DNA from: Patiria pectinifera
Lineage: Eukaryota > Echinodermata > Asteroidea > Valvatida > Asterinidae
Assembly (NCBI GenBank): GCA_029964075.1
Contig: CM057150.1
Span: 3,449,717 to 3,513,716 of the forward strand
DNA: 64,000 bases
Direction of reading: 5' to 3'
Shown here: piece after piece, positions 12,301 through 27,300 of the stretch
Layout: every line of letters starts with the position of its first letter
Numbering within the stretch: the stretch's first letter is position 1
Translations under genes and position numbers: made by a program
The notes under the pieces: model-generated
Told to the model about the DNA's origin: nothing
What the model saw: only the letters and a program-made list of their open reading frames with translations
The model's database searches: none

Positions 12301-15300
12301 GCAGGAACTCATGCAATTGCAAGAAGACTTGCACACAACCATGAAAATAGAAATTGCTGTATAAGCCCAGGCAGTTACTCCGTTGATTAGAAAATGCATC
12401 TAACGCACACCCATTCTTGTGCATACATGTACATGTACATGTACTACAGGCCTACAATTGTACATGTACTACATGTACACGTAGTACATGTATACTTAGG
12501 CCTACACTTTTCAACAAATTACATTCTTACCTATCTCAACTAGCAAATTTATAACTACCGGTACATGTATTTAGGCTAAATATTAAATTCCAAACCACAA
12601 AAAAATAGGCTATTTTTATCTTTTGTTTTTTGGCGAATGCAAATTACCCTCTAAAACAAAAAGGTTTGTGTTTTCGGGACAAACAGATTTGCCAAAAATT
12701 ACAAGCAGACTGGCTCCCGGTCTCTACATTATTGATATTGATTGTGGGCCCGTGCGAACCAGCCTACCCTGCGAGAACGGCATTATTGTCGCCGCAATGC
12801 TTTCAAGACGTTAAGTAATAATTTATTTTACTGAATGTTGGCCGATCTTTCAGTAAACTTTTTTTACTACAAAAAAATTATTAAGAAAAAAAAGAATCTA
12901 TTTTTCGGGATGAAACTAAAAAAAAACATTAGCAGGGTACTGCAACTTTAAATTCCATGGCTATCTTGAATGTTGTTATGCAGATATTCTGCAATATATA
13001 CATTTAAAACTTACTCTACAGAGTCCAGACTAAGCGGATTATTTAGAATAATTGTACCACTAATCCTTCTCCAAAGTACATGTAGTTTTTCTTTTGCTTT
13101 CTTACGTACATCCAACCAGGCAAGCATGTATACATAAAGTTTTCTCATACCCGAGATGATTTGATTTGATTTGATTTAGATGAAACCAACAACATGCACT
13201 ACACATCACAATACAAACAAAAGAAAGCAATGAACAGCTGATTTTGCCTGTGATAGGCCTACAATGAATAACCCAAGACGCCAATAGGCTTATTCGCTGG
13301 GGTCCATCTGCATGCACGCTTCACTGCATTTCTCTCATCCAGATCAGAAGATTTTGAGGATTTACTTTTTTGTTGTCTGCTACTTTATTCTTAAATCCCT
13401 TTCTTTGTAAACTGGCCCAATTGGGGGACACAGTTGTTGACCCAACAATGCACAATCATGTATAGTCAACGCGCAAGCTTTCTTCGAAGGATCAATGTAC
13501 ATGTACACATAATGAAGAATAATAAAGAATCCTGCCATCTCCTGGTTGCCCAAAGACAGATTTGACGGCCGATATCAATTTTGATATTGGGCTAAACCAA
13601 TATTAACATGTACAACTTCTTAACACAGACATCCCAGCTGAGTCTGTCCCAAAATTTGGTTCCTCTTTTCAATCGGTGAGCACTGTTTTATCACTGCTTG
13701 TGACCAGACTTGTGATTGATCACAAACTTAGTTAAAACACGCCAACTCCCATTTCTTTTTCTTTTTTTGGTAATCATAGATTTGCAATATATTTTGTCTT
13801 TTGATTTTTTTTCCAGCAAATGTTTTGTAGTAATATTACTCACAAGTTCAAAATCTGGTAAAATGGGTGACGGCTCCTTTGGGCCCAAAAGTATCAGCAA
13901 ACGAGTTGAAAAAATGGAAGAACCCACCTGCCATCTGGGGGAGAAGGGCCCGCTCCTTCCTTTTTTTTAAAAGCCCAAATGAGACACTAGTTTTTTTTAA
14001 CTTTACAATCCCCAACCTACCTCCTTGTAGAGATTCCACGCATAAAGGACGCACCACCGCTCGGCCAGCAGCAACCGTAGTGACCTGACCGCCAGCGAGA
14101 ATTGTTTGACGCACCCCCCGTGCCTCCTTTCCTGGCCACGCCCCTCCTGGGTCATGACGGAGTTGGTGGAGGAGGCGTTGATGAGTTTGGACTGGGAGGT
14201 CCAGAGCAAGTGCTCCCGGCTGACGCTGGCATGTGATTCCATTATTGGGTTTGTAAAAATCCGGCGGAAAATTCAGGCAAAGTTAAACACGGAATGAACT
14301 TGCAAATTTACATGTATGTATGTGTATGGTTCGGTAGATACTGCATAAAACACGTTCATCAATAACGCTTCATCCAATCGCTATATTGCAACATGTTTCA
14401 GAACATTCATGAACTGATATTCAATGACAAGTTTTGAAGACGTTTGCGTTTTCTTCTTCAACACATGATGCAATTGATCATGTGTCAAGAATCGAGAAGA
14501 TGCACAGAGCAAACCATAATTACATGTACATTTGTACATTCTAAATCCTTAAAAAGGACAAGTCAAAGGAGTAAACTGCAATCACTAGTCTCAGCACAAA
14601 TAACAAGCATCTTGTAATTGATCAAACTCCTGAGGTCATTTTCTTCCAATTTGTCAGAGCTGCGTATCCTTTGAGCATGTCAAGCATCCTTCACAGTCGG
14701 ACGGGTAGCCTAATCTCAAGACAACAGGATGTGCACGAACTCGTGTGCACAATAGCGAGTTCACTGCGGTGCAATAACCACAACCGTTCACAGCCTTGGA
14801 ATGAGTCTAATCGCAGAAGTCAACCCGTTCACGATTTAATCTAGCCAATCTACAGACAGTGCATGGGTAGATGATAACTTGAAATCTGTAGGTCTATACA
14901 TCTCACTACAGATCATTTCACCGTTTACACATACCACTTCAGTAGCAGAATCACTACATGTACGGTAGTTCTAAATGTGTACACGCTGATACAATCATTA
15001 CAATGTAGTACAATCTTAACGAGCATCTTCATAGGACTATCCCCGGTTGTATATTTCCTTATGAATGCATCACAGCTGCCTTGCGCATCGTCCACATCGT
15101 CAGCATCCTGGGGAGACGACTGCTCACGGTTCGATGTCATCAGCACTGAGTGATAGCATCAGAGATATTATAATCGCTGGCTGGCTGGGAGGACCGTTCT
15201 CCGTATCGCTGAGATGCACGTGCACTTTCTGCAATAGCGTGTGTTTGATCTTTTGTGCTTGCTCTATTGGATGCTCCTCACACATACAATGCATGACCTA

Positions 15301-18300
15301 TTTCATGCTGGCTGTTGGCCTGTTGCAATGGAAGTGTGGTTCTCAGGCTAAAAAATACTGCAGATTTGTTCAATGTCTGAGTGAGGTTGAAGACACATGA
15401 TGCAATGCCAAGATATCTTGATAACTGGTAATTTCCTAACTTTGACAAAAATATTTCCAAATGCTCATAATGGACAACTCACTAATTATATATATAGTGC
15501 TGTGAGGCATGTACCGTCTCAGTAAATTCAGTAAGTCCGAGTGAAGTACTTTACAATGTTCACGAATAACAGATCTTGAAATTTTAGCGCCGCACCAACG
15601 GCTTTGAAGACTTGAAATCCACGTGATCTGGCCCAGCCTGCATGCCTATCGAAATAAATCTTGTGATCAAATTCTATTGCAACTGCCTCTGGTCTTCCAT
15701 TTACAGGTTGCAATCCAATTCTTCTCAATAAAACGAGAGGGGGAAAAAATTCCCTCATTTCATTGTATGATTATGGGGCTTGTGTGGAAATCCAGCTGCA
15801 TTCTTACTGCATTGTGTCAGCCACCGGTCAGCTGTTGTAACTTGGGTTTTGGGTTGAGAACACAACAGCAGTTCATTGTGGGCATTGAAGTGAACTCCAT
15901 GAAGTGGAAAACCATGGGTGTCCGCACAATGGGGCTAATTCTCTCAACTCCCAGCACCAGAGTTTCACATCCAAATCCACAAGTGCGAAGTTGTGAAACA
16001 GCAAATACCAGTAGTTACTTTTCTCACCACAATCAATTCAATTGCCACTTTTGCTTCCAAATCTCCTGCATTCACACAAAGAAAGCCTTGAACCCAGGCT
16101 CCACATTTCACCAAATGGAGATGAAAAACCGAAGGGTATTTCTTTAACAACTGTGTGAGAACCGGTGAAACTGAAAGAGAAACCAGATCACATGAGCAAA
16201 TTGGGTAATGCAAGAGTGTCAAGCATAATGTGCTCCAGATGAAGGACTTATCTGCAGTAAATGTTTATCCTTCTGTGCAAAACGTACGGTACAAAATAGT
16301 TCCTGCTGTGTATAGCACAGTATTTGAAAATGAGGATTCTTGCGGTGAAAACAACAATGAAAGAAAGTTTGGGTATAATGACGTCTGGTACCTAGAACCA
16401 CTGCTGGATTGTATGGTCCTTGTTCACAGTTGAACAATCTTGTAGCTTATTCATCCTGGCCTCATCATTGGTTAAAAAAAACAACACATTTATCCCGACG
16501 TTGATGGCGTTACAGTTGAACCATCTCACTTGCTACAGTTTCAGAAAAATTTCTGTTTAAAACATGTCCAAGTACATCACTCCGTTTCCACGGTTCCCAA
16601 CTTCCGAATACCGGTAGCAATGTCTCATTTCAAACAACTCCTCTGCAAGTCCTACTGTACCGGTGGTTCACATGTTATCTTCATTCATTCGATCCAAATG
16701 GTGGAAAAAGATAACTAAAGTTTGCACATTTTAAATCACATCTGCTCAGTTGGTAGGCCTATGGTGCTTGCCGCGGTCACAGTTTTGTCAGGGTAGTAGC
16801 ATAGAACAGCATCCATGAAGTGTGGGACATACCGTGTACAAAAATGTATACAGACTAGATGACTAGAGACAACATGTGTTCATCATACAGCAAGCAGCTC
16901 CTCAACAAACATGTAAGAATTCTAGTGGAGAAACTGGAGAACCTGGCAACACTAACTTAAATCCTGCGAACAAGTAAATTGCATGCGTGTAGATACATGG
17001 TATTGCCATGATTACTGAAGCACCCTTACAATGTACAATGTATGGATTAAATTGTGCAAATCACAAATTGGGTTCGCAGATACCGGTATTTGCACGCGCT
17101 ACGGGAGTCCAGACGGGTCGACAATGACGTGCGCAGCAGCGTGACAACAATCAAGTGCACGCTGCAATCTGTAACTCAAGTGTGCACTTCATTATCACCA
17201 TAGTGAGGATGTGCACTCAGCGCTATCACACAGCATTGGCACATCTATGTCATTATGGTTCATCTAAATGAACAGTAAATGTAGGTCAACTATAATTAAC
17301 ATGTTTAATGCATACGTGAAGATATGGTACATGTGTAATGTCTTTCCGAAAATCTCTTATCAGCTGTAGAGTTGGGATGTCCCTTTTCCAAAGGCCAGCT
17401 TGCTGATACGCCCTTCGTGTGACGATGTGCACACAAATGTTGATAATATTGGAATGCCAGCAGCTTCTCGACAGTCACGTCCAGATCAATACAGACGAGT
17501 GGTGGTCGAGCCGACAGCTGACAGATGTGGCTAATGGAGACCGATAGCTTTATTACAATGGGGAAAATTAATTTACACAACAACAAAATGCATACTGGAG
17601 GAAATTTGCATTATTTTGCACAAGTTTGTACCCGGTACGATCGGTATTAACTTACATGTATCATTTTCATCTTCTTTAAACTTCGTGTACAAAATGTACG
17701 GTACCATATTAATTCATGTAGCCTACATGTATGTAGCTCTACCGGTACATCATACCCGTACAACTTGGCAACTGTGTGTTTTTACATGTATACATGTACG
17801 GTACATGTACGTGTACATGTAAAGTGTGTAGGCCTTATGTACCAGTACAGTTCTTCCTTTTTAAAAAAATATTATAAGAATTAAGTGTAGGGATCTTGTG
17901 GCTGAATTTTTCTGAATTAAATATCTGCAGTTTATTGATGTGTGGTGAATTTCTCAATAAAAATTTTCATGGAAAAAGTTGTATGAAAATGGTCTTTTCC
18001 TAGTGCGACTTTTAAAAGCACCGGTAGAATTTACAACCAATTATTGTCCAATCAGAATAGCCCGCATACAACTGAAGAAGGCGGTGCTGATCTATCATCC
18101 AATTACAATGGTCGTTAATTACCGCACACCAGGGCAAACCCAACTGGATGAGTCATCAGCATCATTTGAGTACAGACCACAAGGACTGTGACTGCATGCA
18201 ATTATGCAACAATGAGATTACAGGAGAAAACTCCATAATTTTCCTCAAAGAGTGAGACCAAACAAAAATTATTTCTTCAATAGGAATGACTCATATAAAG

Positions 18301-21300
18301 CACACAGCTTCCTCAACAAAATGGATGCCATGGTAATTTCATGGCAACTACATGTACCGGTACCGGGGGGTATGTAATGTATCTCCATGTACATGGAATA
18401 ACAATCAATGCAATTAACGGAGTTACGGTACCAGGTAGGCCCTACATGCTTCATTATAAGGGTGTGGTTCATAACTGTCGATGGCACAAGTAGGCACACC
18501 CATCAAATATAAAAGCCTCAAGGCCGGAAAGGATGCGGTAATGCATCAATACATCTGACTGTCGCCATGGAGACCAATGAGCAGATGTTGACAATTTGAC
18601 CCACCCAGAACATGCATGCAACATTTGTGTACGTGCATTGAAGTAGACCATGAAAGCAATTACACGTATACATGAAATGGCTTATTAACATGAATGGAAC
18701 ATGGAAAATTGAATAATGCGTACAATTTGTACATATTTCCTGTAGACTGCGCAAAAAAGCCGAGTGGAATAAATTTAACAAATTTACATTGTAGGCCTAT
18801 CTTCTGGAATCAAAACTTAATGCAACGACATGCAAAATAACATCTCATCCCATATTAATATTATGCATCAGAAAAACACAGTGCATAAAACATACTGTTC
18901 ATGTACCGTACCGGTGCAGTATACAATGCACCATAGACCTTGCAATATACCGGTAGGATAGAACCACAATGTTGTTTGCCTAGGTTTGACCAATCATGAT
19001 CAAGGATTCAAATTTGCTTGAAGATACCGGTACTATGCAGAGACAGCTAATACTTCGTGTGCATAAAATGTACATGTACACTGAAGTTTGTAAGGTTTGT
19101 ACCGATATTTGACAAGTCCTCACAAGTCCTCAGAAGTCAATCATAAACAATTAGACACCACAGATTTTCTCCACAATTTTACACAAGACCAAGTACAACT
19201 GTATACACATAATTGTACATGTACTGTCAGTCAGTACCCGTGGAGGTTTTAATTTGTACGCGAAATGTACAATGTTACCAACCTAGTTACACTGGGGAAG
19301 TAAAAGTTCATTCCGTGTTTAAGCCAGCGATCCAAACAACTTTGCCAATGCCTGCGACTGATTATCATCCAAAACCACCAGTAGGACTAGAGTATACGCC
19401 TTCAACAGTGCATGATGTTTGCCTTCTGGAGTATCAAAGTGCAGTACAATATAGCACTTGAAGGCAAGTACTGCATTGCTGTTTTGTCACTCCCTTGCTA
19501 CACATTTTTTTTGTACGAGGATTTATCCAGATAGCAAAGTTTGCACATGTTCACAACTATAACTGGAAGTGCTGTGCTCATATCCTTGTGTTGCACTCCA
19601 GTTTCACTACCTGTGCAACACAAGGGCAATTGAGGCCAAGGCCAAACTTAAACTTGTTTAGAGTTACTGTATTAGATTGAAAACTGAACAAGACTATTTT
19701 TTTTCTTTCTCTAATTTTGTTGACACAATTTAATTTAATTTGAACCTTTTTTTCCCGTTCTTTTGTTTTTGGAATTTTAATAGCCTGACTACAGCAGGCT
19801 GATATTACAGCTTAAAATGGTGATCTAGAAATGAGCGCGATTTTACATTTTGGCCAAATTTGTAACTTCTTTTCAGTAAAAATGCCTCTAAGGCAAATTA
19901 ATGTTTTTGAGTATACATATTAAAATAATTTAAGTATATTTATAAGTATACACCAATACCACAACACCTAAAAAAAGATTAAAGGATAAAATTGGCCAAA
20001 ACAGATATCAAATGGATGAAATCAATTTAAACTCTAAAAGTGAAAGTTCTGGACTTTGAATTTATAAGTATGTATAGGCCCTATTAATAGTAAACAGGCG
20101 ACCAAAGTGTACAAATTCACCTCAAAATTGCCTTTAATAACCAGTGCTACTACCGGCAGAAACAAGTTTATTTTAAACTCCCATCCCAATAAAAACAAAA
20201 CCCAACAGATGCCTAACTTTATCTAGATCTCAAAAAGAAGAGCTCCTCTTCACCTCTTGTGGACAGAGGTTATCTAGAACACGACAATAAAAAAGAGTTG
20301 ACCTTAGCATAAGCGTGGCCAGACAACGTACAAGTGCTTTGATAAAGTGTATGCAGTTTATGGCACAGGCACAATGTCAATACAAATGGCACTGTTTACA
20401 AAACACAATTATGGCAAGTGCTGGCCAAGAGAGGGGGCAGTTTACAGTTTTGGAGGAAAAAATTGCTGACGAATAAATTGGGCGCAAGAGGGCAGCAGAT
20501 AAAATGACTGAGCTTAGTTTACCATGCTTTGAATTGCTTTCTGTGCCAGTAATAAAAAGAGCTTTTATGGACATGTTTATTGGTAATTGAACCTACAGGG
20601 TAGCAAATTCTTAGAAGATCTTGGGAAGAAATAATTTTGCTGAGAGAATATAACCAGTAGGCCTAAATATATGTACAATTTTTTTTTTTCAGAATGTATT
20701 TGCACATCAATGTACAGTGGAACGCCGCTTCGGCTATACCAAACACCGCTATTCCGAACATTCGGCTATAGGCCTACCGAACATCATCCTTGGCTCCCTG
20801 TTTCAATGTACAAAACGTACTGAACATCGTTGTTGAAAAAAGTCAACAGATTAACAAAAAATCTACCAGTTGTACACATACCAGTACATGTATTAAGCAC
20901 TGTTTGGGCCACTTTTAATTCTCGAACATCAAACCACCCATGGTTACATCGTGTTTGAATGTTGAAGTGCGACAGATGGCTATTATTTCCCCAAGGAATA
21001 AAAGGGAAAACCACCGGTTGCTTAAGTTTTGTGACAACTCCTCGTGCAGCGGCGGGAAGTGAGAAATGCCAGTTCAGTGACTTCACTATATTGGTCAAAA
21101 GAGGGCACCAGCGGTTCAAAATCGCTATACCGAACGATCGTTATTATATATGAACACTTTCTGTGGATCCCACGATGTTCATTATAGCGGCGTTCCACTG
21201 TAGCTTTAAACACATTAAATATACACATTTTGGAGGAAGTTTCCAAGGATGTTGCAGAAGAAAACCAAAAAAAATTATAAAATAAGTAAATAAATACAAC

Positions 21301-24300
21301 TTAAAAACAACAGCAAAATCCAAAAACCATCCATTCCATGTACCGGTACCATTAGGCCTACCCTTGAACTTGTAACACCACACTTTTCCACTGACACAGA
21401 AAGCATGGTAAAGTAAAACAACATTACTACCACACAAAAAAATAATAAAATAAAAAACCAAACCAAACCGCCAAAGATTTTTGGGGGGGAATGTTCAACC
21501 CTTGAGAATGAGAAGCGTTGAGGTCCAACACGAAGATTTTACCACAGAAACAGCACCATTCCACCTATCGGTACTTGTTGTACACGTACATACCTCGTAT
21601 CGCTCAGTCTGACAACTACACCATCCTGCCATCATGCCATGCTGCCTCACCACTATCACCAGCCCAGTTTCGCTCCAATCACTCCTGAGCAATCATCAAC
21701 TTACAACAGCCACAAACACATCCCCACAGATTTTGGGAAAGTAACAAACTGGGTGGCAAGCCACACAGATCGCACTGGAACACCAGTTGCAGAAAGAATG
21801 TTGTTAGTACTACAAAACTTCAACGAATTTGGCCTTTCGATCCCAAGCACTTCCACTTTTCTTTCAGATGCAGAGGAACAGTCTTTGACTCAAAACAGCA
21901 AAACTTGCTCTGACCTTTTACTAACCGGGTTGACGAACGTCTGTGTGTCACGCTCTTAAAACAAGTGGAAGACCTATGTCATCCGTGTCCCTTACCATTC
22001 TCAGTGGCTTAATCTCTATGGATTTTCTTTTTGTAAACGTCGCGCTCAGAAAGTCAATTAATGGATTTTTGTGTACGTGTACATCTTTTGTGTCAACAGG
22101 TTGAAATCACTGTTCCATGTCCCAGCACAACATTATTCAGTGCTACCGAGACATGGACATTACGTCATCATTGGTAATCCAATGTAGGCCTATTGATTTT
22201 GTTTCTGTTCTTGGTATGTTAATCCTGTACAAGTATTTCAGAAACTGGGTGTAAGGCCAATAATTTTCTGCTTCAGTGGAAAACGGAAGAATTCCGATTT
22301 TGAAATGAATTAGCTTTTGACGTAGTGACTAACTGTGACGAGCAGATGAAATTTACAGTTGGAAATTAGGTATGTCTGGACAAAAAAACAAAAGAACTCA
22401 GGCAATTTTTTCCCCTGGATATTGAGAATTCTAAGTTACCGGTAGAGAAGGAATTTGACTTTACATGTGTGACATCGTAATATTGATTCTGCAACTACCG
22501 TACATGTAGATTTCATTTTGTTGTGCAGTAGGCCTACTTGTCACATACATGATACATTGTATTTTAGTCTTTGAATGTGTGTTCTAAACAGTTGCAATAT
22601 GCTAAAGCTTAAACTTGTTTGAACACGGGTAGTCAGGTTGGCGTAGCGGACTAGCGGTACTTTCCTCGCCTGGGCCAATATGTGGACTAACAAAATGTTA
22701 GTCTGTGATCTGGTGGCTGTTAATTTGAATTATAGCAAATTTGTTCCTCTGCAATTAAATTACAAGTTTCTCTGCCAACTGATATCCAAGACAGTATGTC
22801 CATATCAGACGGAATGTGACTGTTCAATTTATTTTACAAACCACTGACAAAAAATGTACAAATGTAGCAAGAAGCTGAAGTGTTGGAGTTTTGCTCAGAT
22901 TTTCAATCGTTTTAGATCATTTATTTAAATGGATGGATAGCAGGGAACCAGCGTAAAAACACAAAATGTTTGTGTACACTGTGCACCGTAACACGTACAC
23001 ATTCTTGTTCCGCAGTTGTGCGGACTATATGAGTTGTCCCATGGTACTGTGGGGATCGACTACGCTGTGGAGGAGGGGGGGGGGGAGGACAGCAGAAAGT
23101 CCCAATAACTCGGTCCTAATTTGCCTACATTGTGTAACAATAAAAACATGTCCCATAACGTGGTGACGGCCCGCCCACAGACACATTGTGTACATGACAC
23201 TGCTCAATATTGGACATTGTACAAATGTATGGCTGATTACATACCGTACCGTTCGGTACCTTAGGTACATGTAGGGGTGTACAGCAGTTTGTGTTACTTT
23301 TTTTTTTTTGTATTTTTGATTTGAACAAAATATTTTCTGTTTATGCATACCGGTACAGCAACACCATAAAGGTACTAAACTTAGTAAAACATGTACTGTG
23401 ACTGCACACCATACATGTGCACATATTGTGTGTAATGTACTGAAGGCCTCAGGAATTCAAATTGTACGTACATGTAACTAATACCATCAATTACCGCCTT
23501 CATTATCATTTATAAATGAATAATGATTCTACAATAAACCATGGAGTTAATTCCTTCCTCCATGAATAAACCAATCAATCAGACCCCAGTCAACATGCAC
23601 ACAGCACTGCAAGCATCCCAAGGGAACACATTTTGTACATGCAGAAATGCCATCAGATTCCCATCTCAATGCTAAGGCAATTTAATGTACAGGCCTGGCA
23701 TTTTAAGCCTGATATGAGATCTGCAAAAATTATAATAAGATTTGTTCTGGTTAAGGCTTACAAGTCAGCAAACGGGCACTAAATATGTGTCAGACGTGCA
23801 TAATATGCTTAAATTATGTCCAGGGAAAAATACTTTGCAGCAACCTTTATTATTAGCCAAGGGCAGGGCGGATCTGGGTTTGGCTCAAGAGTGCCATAAT
23901 TTAATAGCTAGATCAAGACTGGGTTTAGCACTGCAGGAATGCACTATTTGGGGGTTATTCTCCTTTTTGTTTTGTTTCAGTAAATTGTGGGGGTTTTGGG
24001 GTGTTTTTTTTTTTTGCAACTTGGGGGATTGGATGGGGATATCAATGGGAGCGGCATGGGATTAAACAACTTTCTTTTATAGATCTGCCCACCTACCGGT
24101 ACAATTAAAGCTACAAAATACTACTGAGTACCGGTAGTACTCTGTAGTATGCATTTCTTTCCATTTTTAAGGTGCAATTCTAGGCTGACAATTTTGAGGA
24201 GTGGGCCTCAAACTGGAGATAGATACGAGGGTTAGAATGGGGGTCAAATGTTACATTTGCCAGCGGTGCAAATATTTGTACAGAGATCTCAGAAATGCAA

Positions 24301-27300
24301 TCAGCATGTTCTGTATAATAGAGTGTGAGCTTTGACGTTTCCCAAGCTTTTACAATATTTCTGGCAACAAAAATGGATCTTCTCTGACAAATTTTGTAAT
24401 ATTTGTGTGCTTAAAAATTAGTACAGGAAACAAGGAATCTGATACTCTGAATAAAACAGCTCATTTAACTGATTGTGCAACATGTACATGTACGTACGCC
24501 CCTTTGTCTGAATAAATTGTCCTGATTAATCCACCCCAGGAGTGTACACGTGTGACAAGAACACCATGAACAATGTATACCAGTACGTGCAGTTTTGCAC
24601 AATTCTTCAACAATGAAAATACACCATGCCTCAATCAATTCCAACCCCTTTGAATGTGCAACAATGTAGAATTACTTTGTGTTGCTCTGTAATTCAATGT
24701 AAACATGTCTGTGAACTCTGTGATACAATGTGTACATTTTGGCAAACAGGTTTCATATTTCAGGCTCTTAGTCTTGGCCCAAGTTCAGCTCCCTCTGCCC
24801 GTGGCCAGATTAAGAATGACACACAATTCAATAGAGTTGGGTCTTTGGGGCAAACACATACATTGTACATTGTACCCGGGTTATTGACGAACATGGGATC
24901 ATGCCCTCCAACCGGTACATGTACTGGTACCAATCAAAGAAAATTAATACACATTTAAAGTTTAAAGGGAATATACAACATTTCCAAACATCGAAAAATA
25001 AAACTACCAAGTTTTTACGAAATAAGTACCGTAAGTACTAGGATGTTGGTATATTTATGACAGTCACCATATTTTTTTCAGTTCAAATTTTGTTTGCTAT
25101 TGGTTAAACGGGTGCAGGCCAGCTAGACTGGTTCCCTTACATTTACCTTACATGTGCGATCAATGTAAATGAGTCGTTTGTCGACCCCGGTCAATTTTTT
25201 TTCATTACAGATTTGAAAAGAGCACAATCTCAGCATTACTGCTGTGAAAACCGCATACCATCTTTAGTTCAAAAATTAAAAAAGTCGGAACACCGTGTAT
25301 ACATTGTATGTGATTAAATGATGTAATGAAGTGGCCCTATTTTGGCCTGTATCTCCAAATGAAAATTCCCGACAAACGACTCATGTAGCTTGATCGCATC
25401 ACATGTACAATTTTCCCGCATCTATAAATTGATCCATTTTATCTTAAGTGGAGTCAGGGAACCAGACTACTCCACCATTAGTGTTTTTCTTGGTTTTTCC
25501 AGCAATTTCGAACGCAAAACTTCAAACATGTCAGCGTAACAATATTTGATCTATTAAACAATGTTGTACAATGTAACCCTCAAATTCATCCGAAATTACA
25601 GCAAATGATGTACTGGTACATTGTACATTCCCTTTAAGCGCTGTATGCATTGACAGTACATGTAAGGTACTACTATAGTACTAAGGTACATTTACTGTAC
25701 ATTGGGTGGGGGTACGATAAGTACGATTGACAGTCAACAGTCGGAAATGTTGTGACCTTCCACACCGAACATCAATTTTGTTAAGTTGACAACAGTCTTG
25801 TAAATGGTATCCGAAATATGGGCCCAATTAGAGGGCCCGAGGTGTTCATCCAAGCAGACTATTTCATCAAACACCAAAAAAGAGCGGTTGTCAATGTGTT
25901 CACTACTAATCCTCTCTCATAGGCTTTCAATGCAACAAGTCAACCACAAATGTGGATGCAGTTTCTCTGAACGCGATGAAAAAAAAATCATCCCACAAAA
26001 GGGCTGACCCAAGTTGGTCGATGTGGGAGAGAAAGCAACAACAGTGGCTGATAATGGGGTGCACAAGGGCCCATTCAACTGAAAATTCATGTGGCTTATT
26101 GATGTACCGGTACATGTACGTGCGTACATTTATTGTACTACAATCATGCTACAATGTACCGTGAACTTTTGTAATGAAGCAATACCGATATATATACCGG
26201 TATTTGTGTGTTATGTATACACACGTGTATGTAGTGCACTATCAACAGGAACATTCTCTGATTTTAAAACCAAGAGCCGTTCAGTCAAACCGTGCCAAAC
26301 CCAAAGATTTTGGAAAACCCCTTTCCGGAACTGTTCCCAAATAAATTCAACCCTAGTCGAGACCAAGGTCGAGAAAGGCTCTACCCTGGTGGGAAATCCA
26401 AAATCTACGCCCAACCCATGTACAAATTTCCCGTTTACAGTGTAAGTGTGAACAGTATACCTTGCCTACCTGTGCACCATCAGACCCGGTTCTGCTCTAT
26501 CATGTCCATGGTTCAGGCCCATGGCGATTTCAACTTCGGTACAAATTATGTAGGCTACTGGTACCGATACTTCAAGATGGAATTTTTTTTTTGCATCGGG
26601 GTGATGTAAATGAAATTAGGTTTTGCTATTCATCGACGTATTTAACACTGTACATGTACATGTATACTCAGTGTGTTACCTCCCGAGAGAAAGTTGGAAA
26701 AAAATCACTCGGATGGGACTCGAACCCACGACCTCCTGCTTTCTAGTGCATACGTCTTACCACTCGACCACCGAGCTAACGAGATCGGTTGGCTGGTTCG
26801 AATCTGGTGTACATGTATGTATATGTATAGCAGCGGGTACCGCATTGACTATTCATACACACTGAGTATACAAATACGTTGGTGAAGGGCAAAAACCTAA
26901 TTTGATGTACTACATGTTCAGCAAAGCGCACCTGGGCTAAACCTTTGGACTGACTGATGTCCTGAAGCAAGGCCACACAGTTATCAGTTATGTTTGTAAA
27001 CAATCCACTGTTTCACAGTGTGAGTGCAATTATCACAGTAAACAGGAAGATTAGTGAGTCTAGACTGTTTAAACAGCCTTTGGGTATACAGTACATGTAT
27101 GAAGTACCTGCTTGGATTCTCTTATTATAAGGACCTTTCATTCTATCCATTTCTCCATACATGTTGGACCTGAAAAAGTCTCAAACCTAGAGCCGACCTG
27201 TTGTAGAAATGTATGCAAACTTGTGTGAACAGTAGGGCCTATGCCTTACCTACCACTTGCGGTAGCCCCGTGTTGATTGCGACACAGGTCGGCGAGATTA

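Larger units (their letters stand above)
3501..14020 (-). other. 10.5 kb DIXDC1 intron filled with repeats
   Basis: It contains the tandem 2.7 kb elements, a 297 bp MITE and an AT-rich stretch (9.6-11.2 kb). From 11.2 to 12.6 kb there is a zone dense in TACATGTAC words. No coding exon is recognisable. Short ORFs here have no family resemblance. Confidence 0.7.

Noticed and set aside
11270..12560. CRISPR-like or satellite array in the TACATGTAC zone
   Set aside because: No regular spacing or unit; these are dispersed short palindromes in a eukaryotic intron.
26690..26790. Functional tRNA gene
   Set aside because: The tRNA-like head is followed by a conserved SINE tail found in other copies; outer stem pairing is poor.
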